In this document: one piece after another, positions 25,117 to 36,200 of the stretch
Numbering within the stretch: the stretch's first letter is position 1
Layout: each line of letters opens with the position of its first letter
Assembly: GCF_022458985.1 (NCBI RefSeq)
Contig: NC_061772.1
Span: 30,557,006 to 30,621,005 of the forward strand
Length of the DNA: 64,000 nucleotides
Direction of reading: 5' to 3'
Origin: Mugil cephalus
Taxonomy: Eukaryota > Chordata > Actinopteri > Mugiliformes > Mugilidae
Translations under genes and position numbers: made by a program
The notes under the pieces: generated by a model
The model's input: only the letters and a program-made list of their open reading frames with translations
What the model was told of the DNA's origin: nothing
The model's database searches: none

Positions 25117-28100
25117 GTATTATTATCATCACATTGGTTTGTTTATTTCTTAGTCTTAGTTGTATTTATATTATTTTAATTAATATTCTGTTCACATAAG
25201 ACATTATTTAATTATTTTTAGGATATCTGTCACAGTCGTGCAGAATTAGGCAAAGACATTATATATAATATAATATAATATAATATAATATAATATAATA
25301 TAGCGTATAGATAGCAAATTTGAAAGACTGTACAAAAAAAAAGAATTAAAAATGCTACAAATTGGAATAAAATATAATTGCCAAGATTTAAAAATGCAGA
25401 CAGGGAGATAGTTTGTGCAAGATAAGTCCGAAGGTACCGGTTTGGTATCAGATAAAACCTTTGAAAGCTCCACGGTGAAGAGGAACTGAGTAAATGTGTC
25501 AGGTTGTTGAGTTTTCCTGAGACGTCGGTGGAGAATAAAAACCTGCGATGGCGACTTCCTGCTCTCAGACCACGAGTAAAACCAGCCTTTAGGTCTTTGT
25601 GCATGTTGTCTGCACACGTCTGTGTTGTCATATGTATGTATATATATGTGTATATATCCTGTATATGTGTGTGTGTGTGTTGTGTTGTGTTGCAGACTAT
25701 AAGCGTGGGTTTGGAGGGCAGTATGGGGTAGAGGTGGAGAAGCAGGACCAATGTGCTCTGGGCTATGAGCACAAGGAGCGTCTGGCAAAGCACGAGTCCC
25801 AGAAAGGCACAGACCCCCCCCCCCCATTTAAACCCTCCACCTGCCCACCCTTTATTTAAAAAAAAAAAAAAGCTTCTTCATCCTCCTCCTCCTCTTCTTC
25901 AGTAACAGCTGATTTCACCTGCTTTTATTTTTACAGATTTAATTTATTTCTGAATGAAGCCGTTCAGGAGCTTTTATTTTGTTCAGACCTCATGTTATCA
26001 TCTAACTATTAAAATGAGTCCCAGCAGCGCCACCATGTGGTCAGTAGAATAATGTATCAGCTGCTGATTCTGATGAATCTCTACCTACAACTGGACCAGA
26101 ACCAGGGACACAAGGACGGAGACTTGGAGACATGATCCAGATTTAGGAACCAGATGGAAAGGAAGGAAGGAAGGAAGGAAGGAAGGAAGGAAGGAAGGGA
26201 GGGAGGGAGGGAGGCAGGCAAACGAAAGGGTGGAAGGAAGGAAGGAAGGAAGGAAGGAAGGAAGGAAGGAAGGAAGGAAGGAAGGGAGGGATGGAGGGAG
26301 GGATGGAGGGAGGCAAACGAAAGGAAGGAAGGAAGGAAGGAATGAAGGATGGAAGGAAGAAAGGAAGTTAGACGAAAGGGTGGAAGGAAAGAAGGAATGA
26401 AGTGAGGGAGGAAGGAAGGAAGGAAGGGAGGGGGAAGGAAGGAAGACAAACGAAAGGAAGGAAGGGAGGGAGGAAGGAAGGGAGGCAAACAAAAGGGTGG
26501 AAGGAATGAAGGGAGGGAGGAGTGAAAGGAGGGAGGAAGGAAGGGATGGAGGGAGGCAAACAAAAGGAAGGAAGGAAGGAATGAAGGATGGAAGGAAGAA
26601 AGGAAATTTGACGAAAGGGTGGAAGGAAAGAAGGAATGAAGTGAGGGAGGAAGGCACGTAAACGATGGGAAGGAAGGCAGGAAGGAAGGAAGGGAGGCAA
26701 ACGGAAGGAAGGAAGGGAGGGAGGAAGGCAAATGAAAGGAAGGAAGGAAGGATGGGAGGCAAACGGAAGGAAGGAAGGGAGGAAGGGTGTAAGGAAGAAA
26801 GGAAGTTAGACGAAAGGGTGGAAGGAAAGAAGGAATGAAGGGAGGGAGGAAGGCAGGAAGGAATGAATGAAGGAAGGAAGGAAGGAAGTCACCAGACTCC
26901 TCTTTTACCTCCAGTCCTGCTGATGCTGCTGCTGCTGTTTTTTTGTGCATGTTGTCGTCCCTCCACCGCTGCATCCTCCTCCACTCAGCTGATCCCTCAG
27001 TGCAGAGATGAGCCAAGATGGCTGCCACCGTGTCTGGCTTCGCCCCAGTCCCTCTGCTGTCTGCTCTCTTTATTTATCTTTCTGTTTGTTCCTCTTCTGT
27101 ACAGGTCTGCATGAGCTCATCACCTCAGATTCCCAGCTTTTGCTCTTCAGTCGTGTTTCATCGGGAGGTTGAACAGACTCTGAGCCTTGTTGTCTTCTCT
27201 TGTCTCTTTCCAGATTATTCCAAAGGATTTGGAGGGAAGTTCGGGGTCCAGAACGACCGTATGGACAAGGTACCGAGCGTCTCATGGTGTTTTAGTTTCA
27301 GTTCAGTTCAGTTCAGAGGACTCAGTGTTTGTCTCTGGTGTTGGACAGAGCGCTGGGACGTTTGAGGACGTGGAGAAGCCGACTCCATCTTATCAGAAAA
27401 CCAAACCTGTGGAGGCTGGTGAGAACATTCACACCTACATCTGTCTCCACCTCTTTCCATGTTCACAGACCTGTCACCTTAACACACTTTACTCAACGAT
27501 GTATTGTCCCACAAATTATTGCAGATAAACAACATTATTGTCAACATTATTATCTCACTCATGTAATAATAATCATAATAAGTTCACCCTTTCAAAAGCA
27601 GTGAACTTTAATTTCTCACGAGTATTTAACACTCAGGTCTTAAAAACTGGTCCTTCAAACACTGCACACAAAGAAGAGAGGTTCCTTATGTGTGTTCTGT
27701 AGTTTAGCAGGTTTCACGTTCTTCATTTGTCATTTGAACGCAGATCTTTTCACCAGTTGAGGGTTATTGAAAAATAAAAACTAAAGATTCCTGACGCTGA
27801 GAGCTGAAATGATGAAGGAGGCAAACTGATCATGATGATGCCCCCGTCCCCTTAGTTTGGGGGCTTTAAGTCTTGGAAAAAACCTGAGACCAAGCAATGA
27901 AGGAGTTTTGAATTAGCATCAGTGTTGGGTATGAAGGGGTTGAGTGAAGCCTTGGTTCATCTCACCATATAAGGAGTAGTTTTCCACTTTCCTGCAGCTT
28001 GTTCACAGATTAGGAAACATCACACCCCAACATTTCACACGTTGAAAATCGTATAAAACCGGTTTCGGCTACACATGGAAATCTACTGGTTCATGAAAGG

Positions 28101-29746
28101 CAGCGCTCCTCCCGTCTACGGGTGGAGCCTAGTTAGAAGAAAATCACTGGATGCTTTGTTCTGGGCTTTTTTCCTTCTCCTTCCCTTAAGGTGGTTAGTC
28201 TGGAGTCTCAGCACCTAAATGTGAGAAATTGTCGCGTGATTTGTGCATAGATGCACTTTTCTTTCCAAAAAGGTATAAAGATCCTGGACTGAAGGGGAGA
28301 AAATATCCTCCTTCGATATCAGCTTATGATGATCTTTCTTTTCTTTCCTTTCAATTTCAAATGTTAACAGATACACAGGACAACTCAGGAGTCATGCAGC
28401 TGTTATTTATCCTGGAGAACTTTTATTCTGACGTATGAGTGGAGTCACATCTTTATTCGAGGTCTTTCTTCTCTTTCACCAGCCGGCAGCAGCACAGGCA
28501 GCATCAAGGCTCGCTTCGAGAACATCGCCAAGCAGAAGGAGGAGGAGGACCGCAAGAGGGCGGAGGAGGAGCGTGCTCGTCGGCAGGCCAAGGAGAAGCA
28601 GGAGCAGGAGGAGGCGCGACGCACCGTCCAAGAGGCCCCCAGGACCCCGTCCCCCGTCCCCGTCCCCGCCGCCAGCCCCAGCCCCACCCCCCCAGTCCAG
28701 CCCACTGCAGCCCCAGTGATCCAGGTTCAGTTTCATTTACCACTGGAGTCACCGAGTGACCACAACCACAACACTGAACTGACCTGATTAGTATTCTCTT
28801 AAACCACTTCAGCATTTTACTAAACATTTTTAGGATTTTAACCCTTAAAATGCCAGTTTGAGTAGTTAGAGTCACTGTTGCTGAGCTGTTTTCCATGAAA
28901 CTAATGTTGGGAGGCTGGGGCATTATTTGCCTGTGAATAAAAGGCTTGAAAGGCTCCATATAAATCTAATTTATTATAATTATTAATAAGATTATCTAAA
29001 ATATTCATTTCATTGCATAAATATTTATGTAAAATTGACACCACATTTTTAATCTCTCAGCCGTGACTCGGTTTTGTAAAGTCCTGATGTGATTTAAGAA
29101 ATTTATGCAGAAAAAAAAATATGAATCGGTGCCGTTTTTGGGGCATTTGTGTCCTGTATCTTTATCGGTATCGGTACCTGTACCTGTATCGTTCGTATGT
29201 GTCCATCCACTGATGGATGTCCCTTTTTTGTCTTGGTTAGAAGACGGAGGACTTGTCCCCTGATGCTGCAGAGAACGGAGAGCAGCTGTACGAGGAGCCC
29301 CAGGACCTTTACTCCTCCCAGCCGGAGGAGCTCTATGAGACCCCCGACGACACCCCAGCAGCAGGAGGAGGAGGAGGTGATGAAGCTTTGACACTAACGA
29401 GATAAAATCCTGCAGCTCCCAGAGTCTAAACAAACCTTGTTGTCCTGCAGATGACCAGCAGTACGAGTACAGCGAGGACCTGGGGGTGACGGCCGTGGCT
29501 TTGTACGACTACCAAGCAGGTCAGAGATGGTCCTGAAACCTGAGAATCCTCTCGTTTAACTCCTAACTCGGCCTAAACGATCCCATTCTTTGTGTCTTTC
29601 TGTTTCCAGCCGGTGACGATGAGATTTCCTTCGATCCCGACGACATCATCACCAACATCGAGATGATTGATGAGGGCTGGTGGCGCGGCGTCTGCAGAGG
29701 CGCTTACGGCCTCTTCCCAGCCAACTACGTGGAGGTCCGGCAATAA
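18845..29746 (+). CDS. cttn: Cortactin
   Basis: Cortactin binds and activates Arp2/3, stabilises branched F-actin at lamellipodia and endocytic sites, and recruits partners through its SH3 domain. CDS exons: 18845-18928, 19015-19088, 19175-19304, 20950-21060, 21495-21549, 22477-22587, 22976-23086, 24266-24376, 25696-25806, 27214-27269, 27349-27418, 28483-28724, 29241-29376, 29451-29519 and 29610-29746. They give 535 aa, all in phase. The N-terminus begins [12 protein letters not shown], with the DDW Arp2/3-binding motif at residues 19-21. Six full 37-residue repeats plus a half repeat follow ([21 protein letters not shown]). Then come a charged helix ([20 protein letters not shown]), a proline region, Tyr motifs ([16 protein letters not shown]) and an SH3 with [12 protein letters not shown] and LFPANYVE. 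Repeat exons are exactly 111 bp. The donor after 25806 is GC, not GT. Confidence 0.97.
19305..20949. other. cttn intron with TTCC array
   Basis: Holds a (TTA)n run at 19879-19900 and two adjacent copies of a CTGTCCTGAAGCTCCGCCCC unit at 20418-20473. From 20515 to 20880 there is an imperfect TTCC/TTCA pyrimidine array that ends about 70 bp before the acceptor. Confidence 0.7.
21640..22180. mobile_element. Possible MITE in cttn intron
   Basis: An exact 14-bp inverted pair, AAGATGGCCGCCCC, lies near 21689 and in reverse near 22069-22082. The flanks outside it also match loosely in inverted orientation (GTTCCACT and AAGTCG motifs). It may be the end pair of a small non-autonomous element. The borders are uncertain. 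Confidence 0.3.
23519..24012. mobile_element. Candidate non-autonomous DNA element (MITE)
   Basis: Ends are imperfect inverted repeats: AGAGGTCGGACTCA at 23520 and TAAGTCCCGCCCCTAA at about 23996-24011. The interior has the alternating TAATTAATTAGAGGC / AATTAATTT pattern of common teleost hAT-type MITEs. It contains a TTAGCCA/TTAGCTG minisatellite at about 23862-23910. It is in a cttn intron. Confidence 0.5.
24377..25695. other. cttn intron with AT repeats
   Basis: Contains a (TTA)n tract at 25060-25120, an ATAAT array at 25262-25302, and TATG/TGTG repeats at 25630-25685 just before the acceptor. No exon is seen; open frames on the minus strand here are repeat-driven. Confidence 0.7.
26157..26890. 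repeat. (GGAA)n array with higher-order units
   Basis: About 735 bp of purine-only GGAA/GGGA repeats in a cttn intron, broken about every 40-150 bp by a recurrent CAAACGAAAGG or TTAGACGAAAGGGTGG spacer. This gives longer repeated units (for example the unit ending GAAGTTAGACGAAAGGGTGG near 26365 and again near 26803). Stop-free Pro-Ser-Phe-Leu frames on the minus strand are artefacts. Confidence 0.95.
27965..28315. repeat. Dispersed repeat, copy 1 (cttn intron)
   Basis: About 350 bp closely resembling 48365-48745. Shared blocks include CACCATATAAGGAGT, GGAGCCTAGTTAGAA-like, TTGAGAAATTGTCGC-like, and GAGAAAATATCCTCCTTC-like ends. The family is not one I can name. It shows no coding potential. 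Confidence 0.75.
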
Positions 29747-30490
29747 ATAAAAAAAAAATTTAAAAAATGATTAAAAGATGAGGGGAGACGTCTCCACGCT
29801 CCTCCGCCTTTTCTCTGTCTTCAGCTCATCTTCGGCGTCCTCAGGCTCCTCCTCCGCTCCTCCTTTCATCCCTTTTTCTTTCAGACCACGTCTCTACGAG
29901 GAGGACGAGTCCTCTCACACTGAACTCATTATCTGGATTTAAGAGCTGTGTAGTTGTGTTTCCAGATGTTGTTGCTGCTTCTTCTTCTTCTCACCAAAGA
30001 CCAGAGCAGCAGTTTGGACCAAACCCCTCAAACCTTCTCCTCCTCCTCCTCCTCCTGCTCCTCCTCCTGCTCCTCTTTGCTTCTGTCTGTGGAGAAGATC
30101 TTTGCTGTTGTTGCACAGGAGTTTAAATTCATCCCGAAGCTGCACTTGTTGGAATCAAACAACGTTTTAGAGCTTGGTGTGATACGAGAAACGATAAATA
30201 GCTGCAGCGGAACGGGACACATGACCAGACCAGACCGAATCCAAGTCTCTGTCTCCAAAACTAATCATTGTTTCTAATGAGCGGTTCAGTTGGAGCTTCA
30301 ACAGGCGTCTGTGTGTGAATGAATGAATCAATGAATGAATGAATTTCTTCATCTTTTGGGGTTTTATATAAATAAAAAGTGACCTTTCAAATATTTTTTT
30401 TTTTCAGTTTCGCTTGAGTCGCGTCATCACCTGCTTGTTCTTTGTTTTTCTTCTTTTTTTTAAGTTTCAATAAATAAACTATAAATAAAA
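29747..30490 (+). other. cttn: cttn 3' UTR
   Basis: Follows the TAA at 29744-29746. AATAAA signals occur around 30371 and 30468-30490, so the transcript probably ends near 30400-30510. A C/T-rich tract lies at 30030-30070. No coding signal. Confidence 0.65.
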
Positions 30491-30689
30491 GTGTTCCTTA
30501 TTCTTTTTTTATTTTTTACTGTTAGTTTTATATCGTGTTTCATCCACTGTTAAAAACATTGAGGAAACGCTATCCCACCCTCACCACCGTGAATAAAAAC
30601 TGTAAATTAAAGTTAGAATTTAGTGATTAGCTAAGAGTAAAAGGTCTTTAGTTTTCTTTTAAAAACCAAAGAAGATGCTTAAAATAAAA
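30491..30689. other. Spacer between cttn and the transposon cluster
   Basis: AT-rich sequence without recognised content. Confidence 0.5.
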
Positions 30690-33005
30690 TTTGAGATAAG
30701 ATATGCCTTTATTCAAGAAAGCTATATTACAACAAACAAGGCAGTGTTCACGTAAAGAAGTGGGTATGTTTCTAAATATAAATGTACGTATATGTTCACA
30801 TATCTCCAGTGACAGGGAGACGCAGACAGTTCAAAAAAAAAAGAATGGCAGGTATATAAACAGTATATGTACATGCAGTTAAGATTGGGAGGAGTATTGC
30901 ACAAGTACAGTGGAGGAAATAATTATTTGATCCCTCCCTGATTTTGTAAGTTCACCCACTGACAAAGAAACAAACAGTCCATCATTTTAATGGTAGGTTT
31001 ATTCAAATAGCAAAGAAATAGAAAATCCAGGAAATCACTTTACATAAAATAAACAGATTTGCATTGAGGATGTCGCTTCGCAACCTGAAGCTTCAGCTCC
31101 CCCCACAGATTTTCTATGGGATTAAGGTCCAGAGACTGACTTGGCCACTCCATGACCTTAATGTGCTTCTTTTTGAGCCACTCCTTTGTTGCCTTGGCCG
31201 TATGTTTTGGGTCATTGTCGCGCTGGAAGACCATTCCACGGCCCATTTTCAGTGCCAGAAGGAAGAAGGTTGTCACTCAGGATTTTACGGTACATGACCC
31301 CGTCTACCTTTCCATCAATGCGGTGAAGTCGTCCTGTCCCCTTAGCAGAGAAACAGCCTCAAAGCAAAATGTTTCCACGTTTCTCCATGCTTGACGGTAG
31401 GAACAATGTTCTTGGGGTCATAGTCAGTATTTTTTTTTCTTCGTCGAGTTGATCCCAAAGAGCTCAATTTTGGTTTCATCTGACCACAGCCCTTTCTCCC
31501 AAGACTCTTCTGAATCATTCAGGTGATCCCAGCTGCCTTGAGATCATTGGCAAGCTCCTCCTGTGTAGTTCTTGGCTGATTTCTCACCTTCCTCATCATC
31601 AGTGATACCCCACGAGGTGTGATCTTGCATGTAGCCCCAGAACGAGGTCGACTGATCGTCAATTTGTGTTTCTTCCATTTTCGAATGATGGCATCAACAA
31701 TTGTCTCTTTCTCACCCAGCTTCTAACCTACAGTCTTGTAGCCCAATCAAGCCTTGTGCAGGTCTACAATCTTGTCCCTGATGTCCTTAGACAACTCTTT
31801 GGTCTTGCCCATGGTGGAGAGGTTGGAGTCTGATTGATTGCATGGACAGGTGTCTTTTATACAGGTGACTGATTAACACAAGTGTCTTTGCTGCAGGTGA
31901 CATGTTTTTGCGGTGTGTCTAAGGAGTAGGAGTATTTAACCAGTCTGTGGGTCAGAATTGTTAATGGTTGGCAGGGGATCAAACACTTATTTCACTTAAT
32001 GAAATGTAAATCAATTTATGTCTTTTATATAATGTGGTTTTGTGAATTTTCTTTTTGATATTCTGTCTCCCATTAGTAAAAGGAACCTACCTCTAAAATT
32101 ATAGACTGTTCGCTTCTATGTCAGTGGGCAAACTTACAAAATCAGCAAGGGATCAAATAATTATTTCCTCCACTGTATATGTAAGAGATATTGCACATAA
32201 TTGCACATTATGTAGTTGTGGGTCTACTGGGAGCAGATCTGGTTGTAGAGTCTGACAGCAGAGGGGAGGAAGGACCTGCGGTACTGCTCCTTTTCGCAAC
32301 ATGGGTGCAGAAGCCTGGTGCTGATGGAGCTTTCCAGGGCTCTGACAGTCTCATGCAGCGGGTGGGAGGTGTTGTCCATGATTGACGACAGCTTCACCAA
32401 CATCCTCCTGTCCCCCACCACCTCCACAGGCTCAAGACTGCAGCCCAGGACTGAGCCGGCTTTCTTTACCAGTTTGTTCAGTCTTTTTCCCTCTGCTGCC
32501 ATGATGCTGCTGCTCCAGCAGACCACACCATAAAAGATGGCCAATGCGACCACATAGTCGTAGAAGGTCCTCAGGAGGACGCCCTGCACTCAGAAGGACC
32601 TCAGTCTCCTCAGCAGATGGAGTCTGCTTTGGCCCTTCCTGTATAGTGCCTAAGTGTTGGCAGTCCAGCCCAGGTTCTTGTTTAGGTGAACACCCAGGTA
32701 CCTGTAAAAGTCCACTATCTCAATGTCCGTTCCCTGGATGTTCACCGGTGGCGGGGGAGTGGCTTTGCTCTGTCGGAAGTCCACAACCAGCTCTTTGGTT
32801 TTTCCCGCATTGATCGAGAGGTGGTTCCGCTGGCACCAAGCCACAAAGTTCCGGTTCAGTTCTTGGTACTTCCTTTCGTCCCCATTGTGGTTGATGAGAC
32901 CGACGATTGGCTGAGTCGTCCGAGAACTTCTGTAGGTGACGGTTGAGCGGTGGGTGAAGTCGGCTGTGTGGATGGTGAAGAGGAGAGGGGCCAGAACCGT
33001 CCCCT
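30690..33005 (-). mobile_element. LINE (CR1/L2/Rex1 group), 5'-truncated, interrupted by Tc1
   Basis: The minus strand encodes the C-terminal half of a non-LTR reverse transcriptase in broken frames: GTVLAPLLFTIHTADF and KTKELVVDF, YLGVHLNKNLGW (32650-33005), then the tail segment LSSIMDNTSHPLHETVRALE and RRSFLPSAVRLYNQ (32224-32400). The 3' UTR resumes at 30690-30907 on the other side of the Tc1 insertion and ends in sequence like GATAAGATATGCCTTTATTC, typical of LINE 3' ends in fish. The element is 5'-truncated within the RT. Confidence 0.8.
30908..32175 (-). mobile_element. Tc1-like transposon, full length, inactive
   Basis: 1,268-bp element flanked by TA (30906-30907 and 32176-32177) with long terminal inverted repeats starting CAGTGGAGGAAATAATTATT. 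The minus strand encodes Tc1 transposase pieces. The C-terminal part at 31040-31276 has [16 protein letters not shown] and the [11 protein letters not shown] segment with the third catalytic acidic residue. Upstream parts need several frame changes, so no intact enzyme is made. It is inserted in the 3' UTR of a LINE. Confidence 0.9.
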
Positions 33006-33087
33006 GTGGGTAAAAATAAAACACAATGATTTCATATGTATTTATCCTGAAGGGAAATATTTGACTTTTATTTTCACTGATTCTGTA

Positions 33088-33112
33088 CTACTACTACTAC
33101 TACTACTACTAC

Positions 33113-33152
<40 letters not shown>

Positions 33153-33605
33153 TATAATAATAATAATAATTGACTTTATATAGCACTCTTCAAGAACCCA
33201 AAGACACAGAGGAACAGGGTAGCGAGGAGTGAAGTACTGGTGAGGAGGTAAGTACTAACAAAAAGGACGAGACACCGGTTAGGGGAAGGGGAGGTAATAG
33301 GCTTGGGAGAAGAGGTATGTTTTCAGACGGGACTTGAATGTGGGGAGTGAGGGTGAGTCATGGACCGGTTGGGGAAGAGATTTCTAGAGCCGGGGTGCTG
33401 TTCGGGAGAAGGCTCTGTCGCCGAAGGATTTGAGCTTGGATGTTGGTGCTGTCAGTAAGAGGAGGGGAAGAGGATCAGAGGGCACGGGTGGCGCGGTGGG
33501 GGATAAGGAGGTCAGACAGGTAAGGGGGAGCCAGGTGGTGGAGGGCTTTGAAGGTGAGGAGGAGTATCCTAAAATTGATGTGCTGTTTAATGACAGAATG
33601 TCAGC
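33088..33605 (-). mobile_element. L2-type LINE 3' end with microsatellite tail
   Basis: The minus strand from about 33605 to 33280 encodes the typical C-terminal end of an L2-type element (ILLLTFKALHHLAPPYLSDLL, then pieces like FGDRAFS and LPTFKSRLKTYLFSQA) with stops and shifts. It is followed in the minus direction by a TAA/TAC microsatellite at 33089-33175, the kind of short tail L2 elements end with. Confidence 0.75.
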
Positions 33606-35700
33606 AAGATGCTCCTACTAACAGAAAAAGAGTTCAGTTTCCTTAGTAGGTACATCCTCTGGTGGCACTTCCTCAGGATCCCTTCGGTGTTGGAAGAGAA
33701 CCTCAGTTGGCAGTCCAGGATGGTTCCCAGGTATCTGTATTCCCCAACTGTCTGAACCGTGGATCATAGTGGTGACAGCTGCCACCGGTTCCCTTTGGCT
33801 GCTGGAGAAGGTCACCACCATCTTCTTCGTTTTGCTGACATTGAGCTCCATTCAGGAAGAGTCACACCACTCTATGAACTGCTGCAGAGCGGGTCCATGG
33901 TGGAGGGAGGGACCAGACAGGAGGGACAGGAGAACTGTGTCATCAGCGAACTTCACCAGGTGACAGTTGGGGTGTGTTGATCTGCACTCGTCAGTGTACA
34001 GAATGAAGAGCAGTGGAGAAAGCACACAGCCTTGTGGGGAGCCATTGGAGGTGGGGAAGAGATCAGACAGGTTATTGTTAATCCGGACTCATTGGGTTCG
34101 GTTGGTCAGAAAGTCCAGGATCCAGAGGATGAGCTGGCTGCTCAAGTTGAAGTTCCGCTGGAGTCTCTCTGCTAGGATGTGCAGTTGCAGGGTGTTAAAG
34201 GCCGAGGAGAAGTCAGCAAACAGGAGTCTGGTGGAGCTGTGGGGAAGCTCCAGGTTTCTGTGGATGGTGTCGATGATGAAGGCTTTGGCATCGTCAACAC
34301 TTTTGTGGCTTTGATATGCAAATTGGAGCGGGTCGAGTTTAGAGTTGGTCAGAGTGAGAATGTGATGCTTGACTAGCCTCTCCATAGCCTTCTTCACCTG
34401 GGAGGAGAGAGTCACTGGGCGCAGGTCTTTCAGGGCCCTGGGGGGGCTTCTCTTGGGAATGGGGATAATGGTTGAGTGTTTGGGGACAGTTCCTGTGCTG
34501 TTGGAGATCTGGAACAGTTCCTGGAAGACAGTCCCTAACTGGTCCGCACAGTGTCTAAGGACCCGGCCACTGATGTTATCGGCTCCAGGTGCGCTGTTAG
34601 CCTTGGATCTCTCTAGGGCCATCACTACGTCTGTGGTGAGGAAAGAGATGCAGGGGACATTGTGGTCGTCAGGTATGAGGGTGGATCTGATGTCCTCTAG
34701 CTGGGTGGAGTTGTTGATCTCAAATCTGGAGAAGAAGGAATTGAGGTCATTGAGGAGAGATGCTGGTGTGCTGCCGGGGATGTTAACAGGGTTGTTGCTG
34801 ATGGGAAGGTTAACAGCCGCCATTCTCTTCAGGCCCTGCCAAACTGAGCAGAGGTTTGTAGGCGTCCGGGACAGAACCATAGCATCTATCATGTGTCCTT
34901 TCCAGACAGGTGGAGCAGTGGATGTATTGTTCAAAGCCTTTCAGAGATTTTCCAGGGTTGCAGTGATTAAAATCTCCAAGAATGAATTTGGGGGAGTCAG
35001 GGGATAAATGTTCAAATGTGTCCAGGGAGCTCCTGATGAGATCAGTTGCTGAGGTGGAATTAGCTTTGGGGTGTATGTAAACGAGGACAAAGAAGAGTTG
35101 AGGGAACTCTCTGGGAAGGTAAAAAGGACGAAGAGACAGAGACAGGAGCTCAATGTCTGGGGTGTACAGCTTCTCTCTGACATGGACAGTGGAGCACCAT
35201 CGGGGGTTGATATAAAAACACACACTGCGCCATGTTGTTTACAGGTGACGTCACTGTTGCGGTCGAGCCTGATGGGGGGGCCGAATCCATCGATGTGCAG
35301 CGCTTTGTTGTCGTCGCCATGATTAAGCCAAGTCTCAGTAAATCCCAGAATAGACGCATTCCTGTACTCATGCAGATGGTCCACATTAGCCTGAGGTTCG
35401 TCCAATTTATTCCTTAGTGAGCGGACATTGGCGAGGATGACTGCCGGCAAAGTCAGCTGTTTACCTGTTGCTCATCGAAGTCGCGCTCTGATACCTCCCT
35501 TCTTTTTTCCCCGTCTGGTCGCCTCGTGCAGTTTCTGTTTGGTGTTGGACTGATCCGACTCGAATGTCTGTTTCCGAATCTCCCCAGGAAGAGTGTCGAG
35601 GAGAGAAAAAGAAGGACATTCCGACAGTGTAATAAAACAAAAAAGACAAAAAACACAGACAAACACGACTCTTGTAATAGAAAAATTTAGAAATAAGAGG
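33606..35700 (-). mobile_element. LINE (CR1/L2/Rex1 group) with endonuclease and RT, defective
   Basis: Minus strand. The APE-type endonuclease begins near 35450 (AVILANVRSLRNKLDE, FTETWLN), frameshifts near 35215, and continues with FILGDFNHCNPGKS. The RT follows at 34934-34089 (PVTLSSQVKKAMERLV, FADFSSAFNTLQ) and the catalytic FADDT segment near 33940. It stops at a junction with an L2-type 3' end at 33606, so its own 3' part is missing. The 5' UTR probably reaches about 35700. Frameshifts show it is dead. Confidence 0.8.
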
Positions 35701-35799
35701 AAAACCGCTCAGCGCTCCGACCGGTCGACCGCAGGAGCAGTGACCCAGAACCGGAAGTCCGCATCACTGAGTTGAAGTGAAGCTCTGTTGATGGTCTTA

Positions 35800-36200
35800 A
35801 ATGGAGACCATGTGGATGAAGATCTCTTCTCCACCTCCCAGTAACATGGTCCAGTCAGAGGCTGCTTCAAACTCTGGATCATCAGAGGCCTGTATTTGTG
35901 TGATTATCTCCTGGAAGATGCGTTCACACCGTTACGCTCTTCTACACTCTCTCATCTCAATCAGGTCTTCAATGAAAGGACACGCAATTCTTTCCCGAAC
36001 AGCTGATTGGCCGGTGGGTGGAGCCTTTTATCGGATTTAGATAAATCCTGAAAGTTGCCCTGACCTGAAGCAGGTTAGCTGTTCAGAGTAAGTTACCATG
36101 GTAACGTAGCTCCATAACAATGAATCCAGCCTCATGAAACCAGAAACCCAGAGTTAACCCTGAAGTTACCTCGATAAGCGCGTTATCCTGCTTCGTGATA
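35800..36200 (-). mobile_element. Harbinger-like remnant (tentative)
   Basis: On the minus strand, a piece reading FIEDLIEMRECRRA, a stop, then RCERIFQEI at about 35915-35975 resembles the conserved N-terminal region of PIF/Harbinger transposases. The flank at 36060-36200 (GTTACCATGGTAAC, GTTAACCCTGAAGTTACC) is typical of a repeated teleost element. No intact frame. Confidence 0.4.

Noticed and set aside
26081-27028. 315-codon and 225-codon minus-strand frames rich in Pro-Ser-Phe-Leu
   Set aside because: They are the complement of a GGAA array, periodic and free of stops by composition only.
28504-28959. Minus-strand frames over cortactin exon 28483-28724
   Set aside because: Shadow frames of a GC-rich coding exon; they lack splice or domain support.
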